A stretch of 64,000 nucleotides of DNA from Tolypeutes matacus. Its lineage: Eukaryota > Chordata > Mammalia > Cingulata > Chlamyphoridae. Made by a program: the position numbers and the translations under genes. The DNA lies in NCBI GenBank assembly GCA_026826555.1, contig JAKSZT010054569.1:1000426-1064425 (forward strand). Direction: 5' to 3'. The notes beneath the pieces were generated by a model, which saw only the letters and a program-made list of their open reading frames with translations, was not told where the DNA came from and did not search any database. Shown one piece after another: positions 10,886 through 21,734 of the stretch; position 1 is the stretch's first letter; each line of letters opens with the position of its first letter.

Positions 10886-11374
10886 TTAACCTGGCTAACC
10901 CTATATCTAACAGAGAAATTTAATTTATAACTAAAAATCTTCTCAAAAAGACAACTCCAGGTCCATATAGCTTCACTGGCTAATTCTACCCAAATTTAAG
11001 GGAAAAAATAAGGCCAGTTCTACACAAACTCTTCCATAAAATTGAAACATTGGGAATATTTCCTAAGGCCTTCTGACACCAAAGCCAGACAAAAACATTA
11101 CAAGAAAAGAAACTACAGAGTAATATCCCTTGTGAACATAGATGCAAAAAATTTAATAAAAATTCCAGGAAATCAAATGCAGCACTATGTGTAAAAGAGA
11201 ATACATTATGACCAACTGAGGTTTTCCCCAGCATTTGTTTAACATTAAAAAAGCAGTCTATTCAATTTGCCATATTAACAAAATAAAAACTATATCATGA
11301 TCCCTACAGACACAGAAAAAGCATTTGACAAAATCCAAAATCAGTTCCTAAAAAAAAAACTCTCAAAAAGCTAG

Positions 11375-11803
11375 AACTGGGAAACGGATGTGGCTCAAGA
11401 GAGCCATTGCTTGATGGGTCCCAATCGAATCCAGGGTTCGATTCCTGGAGCCTCCTGGTGAAAGGCAAGCTGGACCATGCAGCAAGCTGGCCTGAGCAGA
11501 GTGCTGGCCCACACAAAGTGCTGGCCCACGCAAGAGTGCTGGCCCGCGCAGAGAGCTGGCGCAGCAAGATGACGCAACAAAAAAAAAAACACAGAGAAGA
11601 GACAATAAGAGACACAGCAGACCAGGGAACTGAGGTGGAGCAAGAGATTGAGCACCTCTCTCCAACTCCAGAAGGTCCCAGGATCGGCGTCTGGTGCCAC
11701 CTAAAGAGAAGACAAGCAGACACAGAAGAACACACAGAGAGCAGACAACGGGGTCGGGGCAGGGAGAGGTAGAAATAAATAAATAAAAATAAATCTTAAA
11801 AAA
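11375..11803 (+). mobile_element. long composite DAS SINE with internal tandem repeat
   Basis: tRNA-like head (TGGCTCAAGAGAGCC, B box GGTTCGATTCC at about 11436). Next come about four copies of an 18-base unit based on GTGCTGGCCCACGCA at 11499-11565. A second tRNA-like module at about 11632-11690 follows, with TGGAGCAAGAGATTG and CAGGATCGGCG. The tail is (AAAT)n. Target duplication AAAAAGCTAG at 11365-11374 and 11804-11813. Confidence 0.92.
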
Positions 11804-12043
11804 AAAAAGCTAGGATTAGAAAGAACCTTAAAAACAAGCATCTTCAAAAAATGTACAGCTAACATCATACTTAATGGTAAAAGACTGTACACTTTACAAC
11901 TAAGGTCAGGAACAAGGTCAGGATGTCCACTCTCATCACTTCTGTTCAACATTGTATGAAAGGAATCAAGATTGGAAGAGAAAAAAGTAAATATGCCTTT
12001 ATTAGCAGAAAAAGGTTACATGCTGTAAATCTTAGGGAATCTC

Positions 12044-12069
12044 CGCCCCCCCCCCCAAAAAAAAAAAAA
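12044..12069. repeat. poly(C)-poly(A) run
   Basis: A run of 11 C directly followed by 13 A inside L1 ORF2 sequence. It replaces normal RT codons and is probably a slippage product. Confidence 0.8.
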
Positions 12070-12776
12070 CTACTAGAACTAATACACGAGTTTAGTAAGG
12101 TTGTAGTATACACAATCAATATACAAAAACCAAGTCTATTTCTATACCCTGGTCAAGAATAATTGGAAATAGAAAAATTTTAAATACCATTAACTACAGC
12201 ATCAAAACTACAAAATAGGGAAAATCTGACAATGTGCAAGACCCTGTACATTAGAAACTTCAAAAAAAGTACTGAAAGACATTAAAGAAGACCTCAATAA
12301 ATGTAGAGATATACCTTATTTTTGGGTCAAAAGACTCAATACTGTTAAGATGTCAAAAGGCTCAATACTGTTAAGGTGTGAATTCTCACCAAATTGATCT
12401 GTAGATTCAATGAAATCTCAGTCAAAATCCCAGAGGCTTTTTGTTGAAATTGATAAGGAAATGCAAAATATTTTATATGTATTTGCATTGATATGGAAAC
12501 ACAAAGTACTTAAAACAGCCAAAATAATTTTGAAAAACAAGAAAAAAGGTGGACTAACACTAAGTATTTCAAGACTTAGCATAATCTTACAGTAATCAAG
12601 ACAGTGTAGTACTGGTGCAAAGACAGAAAATAGATTAATGGAACAGAATAAAGAGTCAAGAAATGGACCCACAGATCTACGGACAATTAAATTTTGACAA
12701 AGGTGCAAAGGCAGTACAGTCAAGAAATGACAGCCTTTTCAACAAATGGTGTGAGAACAGTTAGATATCCATATGC

Positions 12777-12777
<1 letters not shown>

Positions 12778-12805
<28 letters not shown>
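12778..12805. repeat. expanded A tract inside L1 ORF2
   Basis: About 28 A after ATATGC, where L1 elements normally carry about seven A before the TTGAACC word. Confidence 0.8.
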
Positions 12806-12808
<3 letters not shown>

Positions 12809-13221
12809 GAACCAAATTTTGAATGATATATAAAAATTAATCAAGTTGTATCATAAATTTAAACATAAAACCTAAAACTATCAAATATCTACAAGATACT
12901 ATTGCAGAAAATCTTTATAAAATTGGATTAGGCAAAGATTTCTTAGATACAACAACAAAAATACAATATATCAAAGAAAAACTGATAAATTGGACTTCAT
13001 CAAAGTTAAAAAAACATCTGCTCTTCAGAAGACCTTGTGAAGAAAATGAAAAGATTAACCATAGACCCTGAGAAAATATTTGTAATGCATATATCTGACA
13101 AGAACCCTCATCTAGAATATATTTTTTTATACATTTTATACTCAATAATAAGAACACAAACAATTCAATAAGTTAATGGGCAAAAGATTTGAACATTTCA
13201 CCAAAGAAGATATATGGATGG

Positions 13222-13663
13222 TGTGATGCTTAGGCTAATGCGTCAACTTGGCCAGGTAATTGTGCTCAATTGTTTGGTCAAGAAAGCACTGGGCTAATTG
13301 TAAAACAAGGACATTTATGGACTTTAATCATCAGTGAATTGATTGCACAGATGGCTGATTACATCTGTGATCAACCAGGGAGAAGGCATCAGCAATGAGT
13401 GACGTTTTATCCAATCAGTTGAATGCCTTAAAAGGGATTTCAGCATTCAGAGAGAATTTCCAGCTCTACTTCAGACAGCCAGTGTCTCCCAGGAACTCAT
13501 AAAGGACCTTCATTGGACTTTCATCGGAGCCCCTGGTTTGCAGCCTGCCTGCAGAATTTGGACTTGTGCATCCTCATGGTCCCGTGAGAGAATTTTATAA
13601 AATCTCACTATTTACAGATATCTCCTGTCAGTTCTGTTTCCCTAGAGAATCCTGACTAATACA
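13222..13663 (+). mobile_element. solo LTR (ERVL/MaLR-like), copy 1
   Basis: Begins TGTGATGCTTAGGC and ends CCTGACTAATACA, so it has TG...CA ends. A perfect 5-base duplication GATGG lies at 13217-13221 and 13664-13668, as expected of retroviral-type integration. Removing it restores the normal L1 ORF2 wording (GATATATGGATGGCAGTTAA). Two further copies lie at 14902 and 51692. Non-coding; no internal viral genes remain. Confidence 0.85.
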
Positions 13664-14440
13664 GATGGCAGTTAAGCACATGAAAAGATGCTCAATACCA
13701 TTAGTAGTTAGGGAAATGCAAATTAAAACCTCAAAGAGATACCACCACACACATACTAGAATAACTAAAATTTAAAAGTCCAGTCATAATAAATGCTGGT
13801 GAGGATGTGGAAGAACTGGAAGAATGTGGAAAAGCTAGTGGTGAGAATGTAAAATGGCACAACCACTTTGCAAAACAGTTTGGCAGTTTCTTAAAAAGTT
13901 AAACATATACCTACCACACAACTAGCCATTCCACATCAAGATTTTAACCCAAGAGAAAAAGTATATGTCATACAAAGGCATGTTATATAAATATTCAAAG
14001 TAGCTTTATTTGTCATAGCTGAAAACTGAAAGCAACCCAATGAACAGCAGAAGATGAGTGGACAAATAAATTATGGAAAATTCATGAACAGGAATGGAAT
14101 ACTAAGCAGTTATATGGGTGAATCTCAAAATAATTATGCTGCGTGAAAGAAGGCAACAGAGAGTACATAAATATGATTCCATTTATATAAAACTCTAGAA
14201 AATGCAAACTAAAGTATAGTGACAGAAAGGAGAACAGTGGTTGCCTAGGGAGGTGGGGCAGGGAGGGGCAAGAAGGAGGGTTTACTGAAGGGAGTAAGGA
14301 AACATTTCAGGGTTATGGATATGTTCATTGTGTTGATTGTGATGATGGTTTCACTGGTGTAAAAACAGGTTAAAATGTATCATATTATACACTTTTAATA
14401 TGTACAGCTTGTTTAACCAAAAATCAGAAGAGTTTACATA

Positions 14441-14825
14441 AAAATATATGTCCAACTTCTCTTGAAAAATTAGAATATTATAAGCACTAGACCCATGTTC
14501 ATGTCTGGCAACAATTAGCTACAACTAACTAGCAGCCACATGTACACTTCAATTTGCCACAGACCCATCCTCTTCCTGTCTTTCTTCTGTCTAGGCCATT
14601 TTCTTCATTTATTATCTACCTGGTCCCTGTAGACACTTGAGTGCTTGCACCCTCTACCATCTTGGTATTTCTGGTATTATCATAGTGCCTGAAACATCAT
14701 AAACACACAACTGAAATTGGGTTTTAACCCCTTCATGAGAGGCAACTACTAACTTGCAATCAATGCCAAAGATTTTCATTGTAAATCTCCTCAATCAATT
14801 TAAAAAGTAATATTCATCTCGTTTA
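14441..14825. other. no feature recognised
   Basis: Spacer between two L1 fragments. Unassigned. Confidence 0.5.
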
Positions 14826-14901
14826 TTGTTGGTGGGGATTCCAAATGATAAAGCCACGCTGGTTAGCAGTTTCTTACAAAGCTGAAGATAATCTTACCTT
14901 A

Positions 14902-15352
14902 TGTATTAGTCAGGGTTCTCTAGGGAAACAGAATCAACAGAAGATATCTATAAATAGTATGAGATTTTATAAAATTCTCTCACATGACCGTGGGGATGCA
15001 CAAGTCCAGATTCCGCAGGCAGGTTGCAAACCAGGGGCTCTGATGAAAGTCTGATAAAAGTCCTTTATGAGTTCCTGGGAGACGTTGGCTGTCTGAAGTA
15101 GAGCTGGAAATTCTCTCTGAATGTTGAAATCACTTTTCCTTTCAAAGCATTCAACTGATTGAATAAAACATCACTCTTTGCTGATGGCAGTCTCCCTGGT
15201 TGATTGTAGATGTAATCAGCCATCTATGCAGTAAACTCACTGATGATTAAAGTCCATAAATGTCCTTGTATTACAATTTATGCAGTGCTTGCTTGACCAA
15301 ACAACTGGGCACAATTACCTGGCCAAGTTGACACATTAGCCTAACCGTCACA
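14902..15352 (-). mobile_element. solo LTR (ERVL/MaLR-like), copy 2
   Basis: Reverse copy of the 13222 LTR: in plus orientation it starts TGTATTAGTCAGGGTTCTC and ends GCCTAACCGTCACA. The flanking 5-mers CCTTA (14897-14901) and TCTTA (15353-15357) match at four of five bases, a decayed duplication. Confidence 0.85.
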
Positions 15353-16402
15353 TCTTAGGAGCCAGCATTTGTGCACCTAGTATTTATCCTAAAGACTTAC
15401 ATAATTATGCCCACACAAAAGCCTTCATGTGAATAAATAGTGCAGCTTTACTTATAGATACCCAAAATTGAAAGCAATTAAGATGTCCTTCAATAAGTGA
15501 CTGTATAAACAAACTTTGGTACATCCGTACAGTGGAATATTGTTCATCAATAAAAGGAAATGAGTTATCAAGCCTCAAAAAGATATGCATGAATCTCAAA
15601 TGCATAAGTGAAATAAGCCAGTATGAAAAGGCTATATTCTGTATAATTCCAATTATATGACATTCTGAAAAGGACAAAACTTTAGAGATAGCAAATAAAC
15701 ACAAGAAAAGATGTTCAATATCATTAATATCTTGATGGTTGCTAGGAGTTCAGAAAGAGGAGGGGGTTGAATAGGTGACGCACAGGGAATATTTTAGAGG
15801 GAAGAAATTATTCTGTATGATTCTGTAAATGGTGAGTACATGACACTAAGTGATTATCAAAACCCAAAGAAATTTATAGCACAAAGAGTGAACCTTACAG
15901 CATACAAGTTTTTAAAAGATCATTTAAGAGGTTGGGGGATCCTAAGATGAAACACAAAATGTGACAAAACAATTTAACCATATTACAAATGTATGAATCA
16001 ATATCACTGAAAGTAGTAGGGTAAGAGTACTAGCCAACTGAAAGAACTCCTAATGGCTAAATCTGGAATAATTTAAGCAATAAAATAAAGTAGCATTGGA
16101 TTATAAAACAAACTATAAAAGAAATATCCATGAGTCCATACTGATATCAATAAATTATTGAATAAATAAATAAATGGGGAGAATAGACAAATATTCCATG
16201 CAGAAGAATTCCAAATAATTTATGTAGATACTCCACTCTCAAGGAGGTAGAACATAATACCCCATGTCTTAAGTATGAGCTATGCCTAGTGATTTCCATC
16301 CAAAACATACAATGTTGATGGGTGGAGGGGAGGAATGACTAACTTTACAGGGTAAACACCTTAGCCAGGTGATCAAATTTAACATCAACAGTGATAAGTA
16401 TG

Positions 16403-16805
16403 TATGGTAGTTTAAATTATGTACCCCAGAAAACTTGTCAATAGGACCTTTTAAAGATGTTATTTTTAGTGAAGGTATGCCCAACTAAATCAGGTTGAGC
16501 TTTAATCTGGTTACTGGGGTCCTCTATAAACAGAGTGATAGTCAGACATAGAGAAATGAAGCTAGAGGAAGAAATCAGAAGTGAACAGAACCCAGAGGAG
16601 ACATTGCCATGTGACAGAAAAGCAAAGGACCCAAGGAGCACGGGCAGCCAGTCCAAGAACAACACAGTCTAGGGGAAGAAAGTACTGCCTTGCTAATGCC
16701 TCGATTTGGACCCTTCCTAGCCTCCAAATCTTGAGCTAATAAATTCCAGTTGTTTAAGCCAACACATTGAACGGTATTTGTCTTAGCAGACAGAAAACCG
16801 AGACA
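16403..16805 (+). mobile_element. solo LTR (MaLR-type), second family
   Basis: Starts TATGGTAGTTTAAATTATG and ends AAAACCGAGACA. It contains AATAAATTCCAGTTGTTTAA near the 3' end, which includes an AATAAA signal. Perfect 5-base duplication GTATG at 16398-16402 and 16806-16810. Different sequence from the 13222 family. Confidence 0.85.
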
Positions 16806-17225
16806 GTATGTATCCTTGAGATGCCATGATAAAAGTGGCACCTTAAGTCTGTGGTCATCCTCTCAAGAACATGTAACCCCAGTCTAATCATGACAAAAAT
16901 ATCAGACAAATACTAACTGAGGGACGTTCTACAACATACCTGACCAGTACTCCTCAAAACTGCCAAGATCGTGAAAAAAAAACAAGGGAGTCTAAGAAAC
17001 CATCACAGTCAAAAGGAACCTAAGGAGATATGATAACTAAATACAATATAGTATCTTAGATGGGCTCCTAGGCCAGAAGAATGGCATTAGATAAAAACTA
17101 AAGAAATATGAATAAAGCTCACATTTTAGTTAATAATAAGGAAAACAGGATGTGGGGTATATAAGAACTCGCTGCAACTTTTCTGTAAATCTAAAACTAT
17201 TCTAAAGTTAAAACTTTATGAAAAA

Positions 17226-17895
17226 GTAATGTTCACTCAAAATATTTATGAGAAGCTACTAAGTTTATAGCTAATCATGGATCTAATTCAACATGATAAA
17301 TAGGCAACAGTTTGCTGAAAAATAATTTTGCTGGTAAACAGACACACACATATAAAAATAAACAATGATATATTACAAAAATACTGAAATGTTCTATGAT
17401 TCATGTTGCAGGTATTCAGAGAAATACAGATTCCTAGTATTCCAAGGCTGCCTAGAGTAGGTGAGACTTGAGTTGGGCCTTGAGGTAAGTTTGAGATTCT
17501 GTAGAGAATGTGTGTGAATTTAAATAGAAGAGACTCATCATTTTTTGATGGAAACAACTTTGATGACTTGCATTACATTTAATACCAAATAATTTAATCA
17601 AATGAAATATATTTGTTTATTACAGGAAACAAGAATGATGCCTCCCTGTTTATCTTAGTCCATTCTCTTTAGCCCCGTCTTTCCTTCCCAACTATTTCTC
17701 AGCTCCCCAAGTTTTCTTAGTTATCCCAAACCTCCAAACCACAGATTTATGGAAACAAACAATCCAGAGCACCAAACCCTCACAGAACAAGAGCTGTGGA
17801 TGGCACTGCCCACCTGTTGAACACCCTTGGCAAGGCAGCTGATGCAAAATGGAGCTTCTGCAATTCCCTAGTGAAATATCAATGGTAACACCAAA
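17226..17895. other. mostly unassigned; old repeat words
   Basis: Near 17460-17490 the phrase AGTTGGGCCTTGAGGTAAG resembles the same ancient repeat group as at 42290-42500. The rest is not recognised. Confidence 0.4.
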
Positions 17896-18523
17896 AAAAA
17901 AGGTAGAAATTCACAACTTCAAAATATATCAGGAGGTAAATGCCAGAATATGGGAGAAATCTTTAAAGATCGTAAGGAAGATAGAGATGCATTGAGAAAA
18001 CTGAAATATGTCCCATCTGAAAACATGTGGGAAAAGACTTTTAGATTTCCCCCACAATTTGTGCCCTGACTTAGAAGCCGAAACCTTGAACCAAGAAACC
18101 AGGTAGCCATTGTTCTACCTCCTGCTGGCTGATCACTATTATCCTCAACATACTCTGCACCCCTTCTTATTTCTGGAAGTTATTTCCTTATTGAGTGCCC
18201 ATGTTCCAGAAAACAATCTCAGAATAAATATGGAGGAATGGGTGACTAACATTCTGGAAGGGATTGAATATAAAGACCAAGATAGAATGCTAGTATCAGT
18301 GCATGCTGGGAATCATACTCCATCAGCTGATAGGATCAGAGAACCACAAAGTAGAGGTAAGTGAAAACTGGGATCTGACAAGGACACACTAACCATTGAC
18401 CAACCATAGACCTAAAGAGGGATTAGACATTTGTCAAATTTTTACAGTTAGAACATGTGCATTTCAGTGCATGTAAAATTTACCTCAAAAGCAAAAGAAC
18501 TTAAAAAAAAAAAAAAAAAAAAG
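17896..18523 (+). mobile_element. probable L1 3' end with poly(A)
   Basis: The last 100 bases read GTGCATTTCAGTGCATGTAA then AATTTACCTCAAAAG and about 20 A, like an old L1 3' terminus. Upstream of about 18380 the origin is unclear. An 84-codon frame at 18110-18364 ends just after a GTAAGT at 18356-18361. Confidence 0.45.
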
Positions 18524-18904
18524 TAACAATTGAGTGAGGGATGGGAAATGAATGGAGATATAACTGAAACAAAAAATGGTAGCATTGAGAGTGACATCAT
18601 CAATGTAGGACATCCCTTGCAAAAACCTCTGATATTCAGTGAATAAAAAGACAAATCCCACTTTCTTAGAACTTGAGAGAATGGTAGAGCCTGGAGAAGG
18701 ATTACACAAATGCTGAATGGAGGAAAGGAAGAAAAAAAAATTAGGTAGGAAACATCCACCCTGGACCCACTGGTCCACTCCCTCTCCCTCACTTAGTCCC
18801 ATACAGCTTGGGAGTTGCTCAAAGACATCAGTCCAGATCCCTCCCACCTCCCACCAGGAGCAAAGACTATAGAATCCACAGCAGCGAGTAGAATCCCATG
18901 AATA
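18524..18904. other. no feature recognised
   Basis: Between an L1 poly(A) end and the start of recognisable L1 ORF2. The long antisense frame at 18485-19201 is read backwards through L1. Confidence 0.45.
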
Positions 18905-18926
18905 TCCAAGCACAGGAACAAAGACT

Positions 18927-20827
18927 TTGAATAGGACATTAGAGGATTTGGACCTAATAGACATATACAGAACATTACACTCAAATACGGTGGGATATAC
19001 ATTCTTCTTAAGCGCACATGGATCATTCTCCAGGATAGACCACATGTTAGGCCACAGAACAACTCTCAACGAATTCAGAAAGATTGAAATTATACAAAGT
19101 CTTTTCTCTGACCACAGTGGAATGAAGCTGGAAATCAGTAACAGGCATAGAACCAGATTAAGCACAAAGATATGGAAGTTAAACAATACACTCTTAGACA
19201 ATCAATGGGTCAAGGAGGAAATTGCAAATGAAATCAGTAATTACCTTGAAACTAATGAAAATGACAACACAATGTATCAAAACCTATGGGAAAGATTAAA
19301 AAAAAAAAAACCTATGGGATACAGCAAAAGCAGTGCTGGAAGTGAAATTTATAGCTGGAAATGCCCATATTGAAAAAGAAGAAAGAGCTAAAATCAAAGA
19401 TCTAACTGCACACTTGAAGGAATTAGAAAAAGAACAACAAACTAATCCCAAAGCAAGTAGAGAGAAGGAAATAACAAAGATTAGAACAGAGCTAAATGAA
19501 ACTGAAAATAAGAAAACACTAGAAAAATTTAACAAAACCAAAAGCTGTTTCTTTGAGAAGATTAATAAAATTGACAAACCCTTAGCTAAACAAACAAAGA
19601 AAAAAAGAGAGAAGATGCAAATATATAAAATAAGAAATGAGGAAGGGGATATCACCACCAACCCCATAAAAATAAAGAGTATCATAAGAGAATACTTTGA
19701 AAAATTGTATGCTAACAAGATGGATAACTTAGATGAAATGGACAAATTTCTAGAAACACACAAACATCCTACACTGATGAAAGAAGAAATTGATGAACTC
19801 AACAGACCAATCACAAGTAATGAGATTGAATCAGTCATCAAAAACCTCCCAACTAAGAAGGGCCCAGGACCAGATGGCTTCACAGGTGAATCCTAACAAT
19901 TATTCCAGAAAAAACTAACACCAATCCTGCTTAAACTCTTCCAAAAAAATAGAAGTGGAGGGAACATTGCCTAACTCATTCTATGATGCCAACATCACCC
20001 TAACACCAAAGCCAAACAAAGAAGCCACAAGAAAAGAAAATATACACCAACCTCTCTAATGAATCTAGATGCTAAAATTCTCAACAAAATACTTGCTAAT
20101 CATTTTCAACAACACATCAAGCAAATTATACATTATGACCAAGTAGGTTGCATTCCTGGTATGCAAGGATGGCTCAATATAAGAGAATCAATCAATGTAA
20201 TACACCACATTAACAGATCGAAAGAAAAAAATCACATGATCATTTCTATTGATGCAGAAAAAGCATTTTACAAAATGCAGCACTCTTTCCTGATAAAAAC
20301 ATTTCAAAGATAGGTATAGAGGTAAATTTCCTCAACATGATAAAGGTTATATATGAAAAACCCACACAGTTAACATCATATTCAATGATGAAATGCTAAA
20401 AGTTTTCCGTCTAAGATATGGAACAAGACAAGAATGCCCACTGTCACCACTCTTATTTAACATTGTGTTAGAAGTATTTGCTCGAGCACTGGGGCAAGAA
20501 AAAGATATAAAAGGCATTCAAATTGGAAAAGAAGTAAAAATTTCAAATGACATGATCTTATGCACAGAAAACCCTGAGACATCTACAACAAAGCTTCTGG
20601 AGCTGATAAATGAGTTCAGTAAAGTGGCAGGATATATAAACATGCAAAAATCAGTAGCATTTCTGTACACCAATAATGAGCTATCTGAGGAGGAAATCAA
20701 GGAAAAAATTCCATTTACAATAACACCTAAAAGAATCAAATACCTAGGAATAAACTTAACTAAAAAAGCACTTGTACACAGAAGACTACACAGCATTGTT
20801 AAAGGAAATCAAAGAAGACCTAAATAA
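18927..20827 (+). pseudogene. degenerate L1 ORF2 (endonuclease end and reverse transcriptase)
   Basis: In separate frames the translation shows the endonuclease end (DLIDIYRTLH, then SRIDHMLGHR), the pre-RT motif [12 protein letters not shown] at about 19858-19890, RT block A SIDAEKAF at about 20246, and RT block [15 protein letters not shown] at about 20420. The FADD catalytic box is degraded to SNDMILC near 20545. YLGINLTKK follows at about 20740. ORF2 is normally about 1,275 residues; here it is cut into at least four frames by frameshifts and stops. It cannot make active enzyme. It belongs to the L1 at 18905. Confidence 0.85.
19292..19306 (+). mobile_element. minimal retroposon stub
   Basis: Fifteen bases (AAGATT followed by A) sit between two copies of AAAACCTATGGGA (19279-19291, 19307-19319). 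Normal L1 carries this word once. The shape is that of an extremely truncated retroposon: a tail plus a target duplication. Confidence 0.55.
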
Positions 20828-21098
20828 ATGGAAGAAAATTCCCTGTTCATGAATAGGAAGACTAAACATCATTAAGATATCTATCCTACTCAAACTGATT
20901 TACAGATTTAATGCAATCCCAATAAAAATTACAACAGCATTTTTTACTGACTTGGAAAAGCTAACCATGAAATTTATTTGGAAGGGCAAGAGGCCCTGAA
21001 TAACCAAAGAAATCTTGAAAAAGAAAAATGAAATTGAGGAAGCACACCACTTGACTTTAAAACATACTACAAAGCTACAGTGGTCAAAGCTGCATGGT

Positions 21099-21202
21099 GG
21101 GGGTCGGATGTGGCTCAACTGGTTGGGCATCCGTCTCCCATATGGAGGGACCCAGGTTCGATCCCCGGGACCTCCCGGTAAAAAAAAAAAAAAAAAAAAA
21201 AA
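21099..21202 (+). mobile_element. DAS SINE, short monomer
   Basis: A box TGGCTCAACTGG, B box GGTTCGATCCCC, ends CTCCCGGT plus about 22 A. Perfect 13-base duplication AAAGCTGCATGGT at 21086-21098 and 21203-21215. Interrupts L1 ORF2. Confidence 0.95.
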
Positions 21203-21734
21203 AAAGCTGCATGGTATTGGCACAAGGATAGACATACTGACGAATGGAACAAAACAGAGTTCTGATAAAGATCCTCGCATATATGGTCAACTGATATTCG
21301 ACAAGTTCCACTAAGCCCACTCAACTGGGAGAGAATAGTGCTTGGAGAACTGGATATCCATATCCAAAAGAATGACAGAGAATCACCAACTTACACCCTA
21401 TACAAAAATTAACTCAAAATGGTTCAAAGATCTAAATATAAGAGCCAAGCCCATAAAGCTTCTGGAAGATAATGTAGGGAAGCATCTATGAGATCTTGTG
21501 GTGGAAAACGGTTTCATAAACTTTACACCCAAAGCACAAGCAACAAAAGAAAAAAATAGATAAATGGGACCTTAAAATTAAAAACTTTTGTGCTTCAAAG
21601 GAGTGAAAAGTGAAAGGGCAGCCTACTCAATGGTAGAAAATATTTGGGAACCATCTATCTGATAGAACCCTAATATCCAGCATATATAAAGAAATCCTAC
21701 ATCTTGAAATTAAAAAGACAAACAACCCATTTTT

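Larger units (their letters stand above)
8140..14440 (+). mobile_element. ancient L1 (L1M/HAL1-like) with nested insertions
   Basis: One LINE-1 runs through this stretch once later insertions are removed. The 5' region at about 8150-9600 has A-rich L1M/HAL1-type sequence. ORF2 endonuclease words lie at 9745-10800, reverse transcriptase words at 10880-12800 and the C-terminal end at 12800-14180. The 3' UTR follows, ending near TGTATCATATTATACACTTT. Interruptions: DAS at 9639, 9825, 10237, 10421 and 11375, and a solo LTR at 13222. ORF2 carries many stops, and a deletion joins endonuclease directly to the pre-RT region near 10790-10800. Cannot be active. Confidence 0.85.
14826..17225 (+). mobile_element. 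L1M 3' portion: ORF2 end plus 3' UTR, split by two LTRs
   Basis: Three visible pieces: 14826-14901, 15358-16402 and 16811-17225. The first two contain end-of-ORF2 words (TATTGTTCATCAATAAAAGG, ATGAATCTCAAATGCATAAG). The last has L1M 3' UTR words (AGGAACCTAAGGAGATATGA, CTTTTCTGTAAATCTAAAAC). The solo LTRs at 14902 and 16403 are later insertions. No intact frame. Confidence 0.8.

Noticed and set aside
11499..11565. CRISPR-like short repeats
   Set aside because: Units are contiguous, with no spacers, and part of a SINE body in a mammalian genome.
13222..15352. possible full provirus between two LTRs
   Set aside because: The LTRs are in opposite orientation with separate duplications, and the sequence between them is L1, not retroviral genes.
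18485..19201. 238-codon minus-strand frame
   Set aside because: Antisense of L1 ORF2 and a poly(A) tract; the real homology is on the plus strand.
19296..19883. 195-codon minus-strand frame
   Set aside because: Shadow of the L1 ORF2 frame on the plus strand, which shows the expected L1 motifs.
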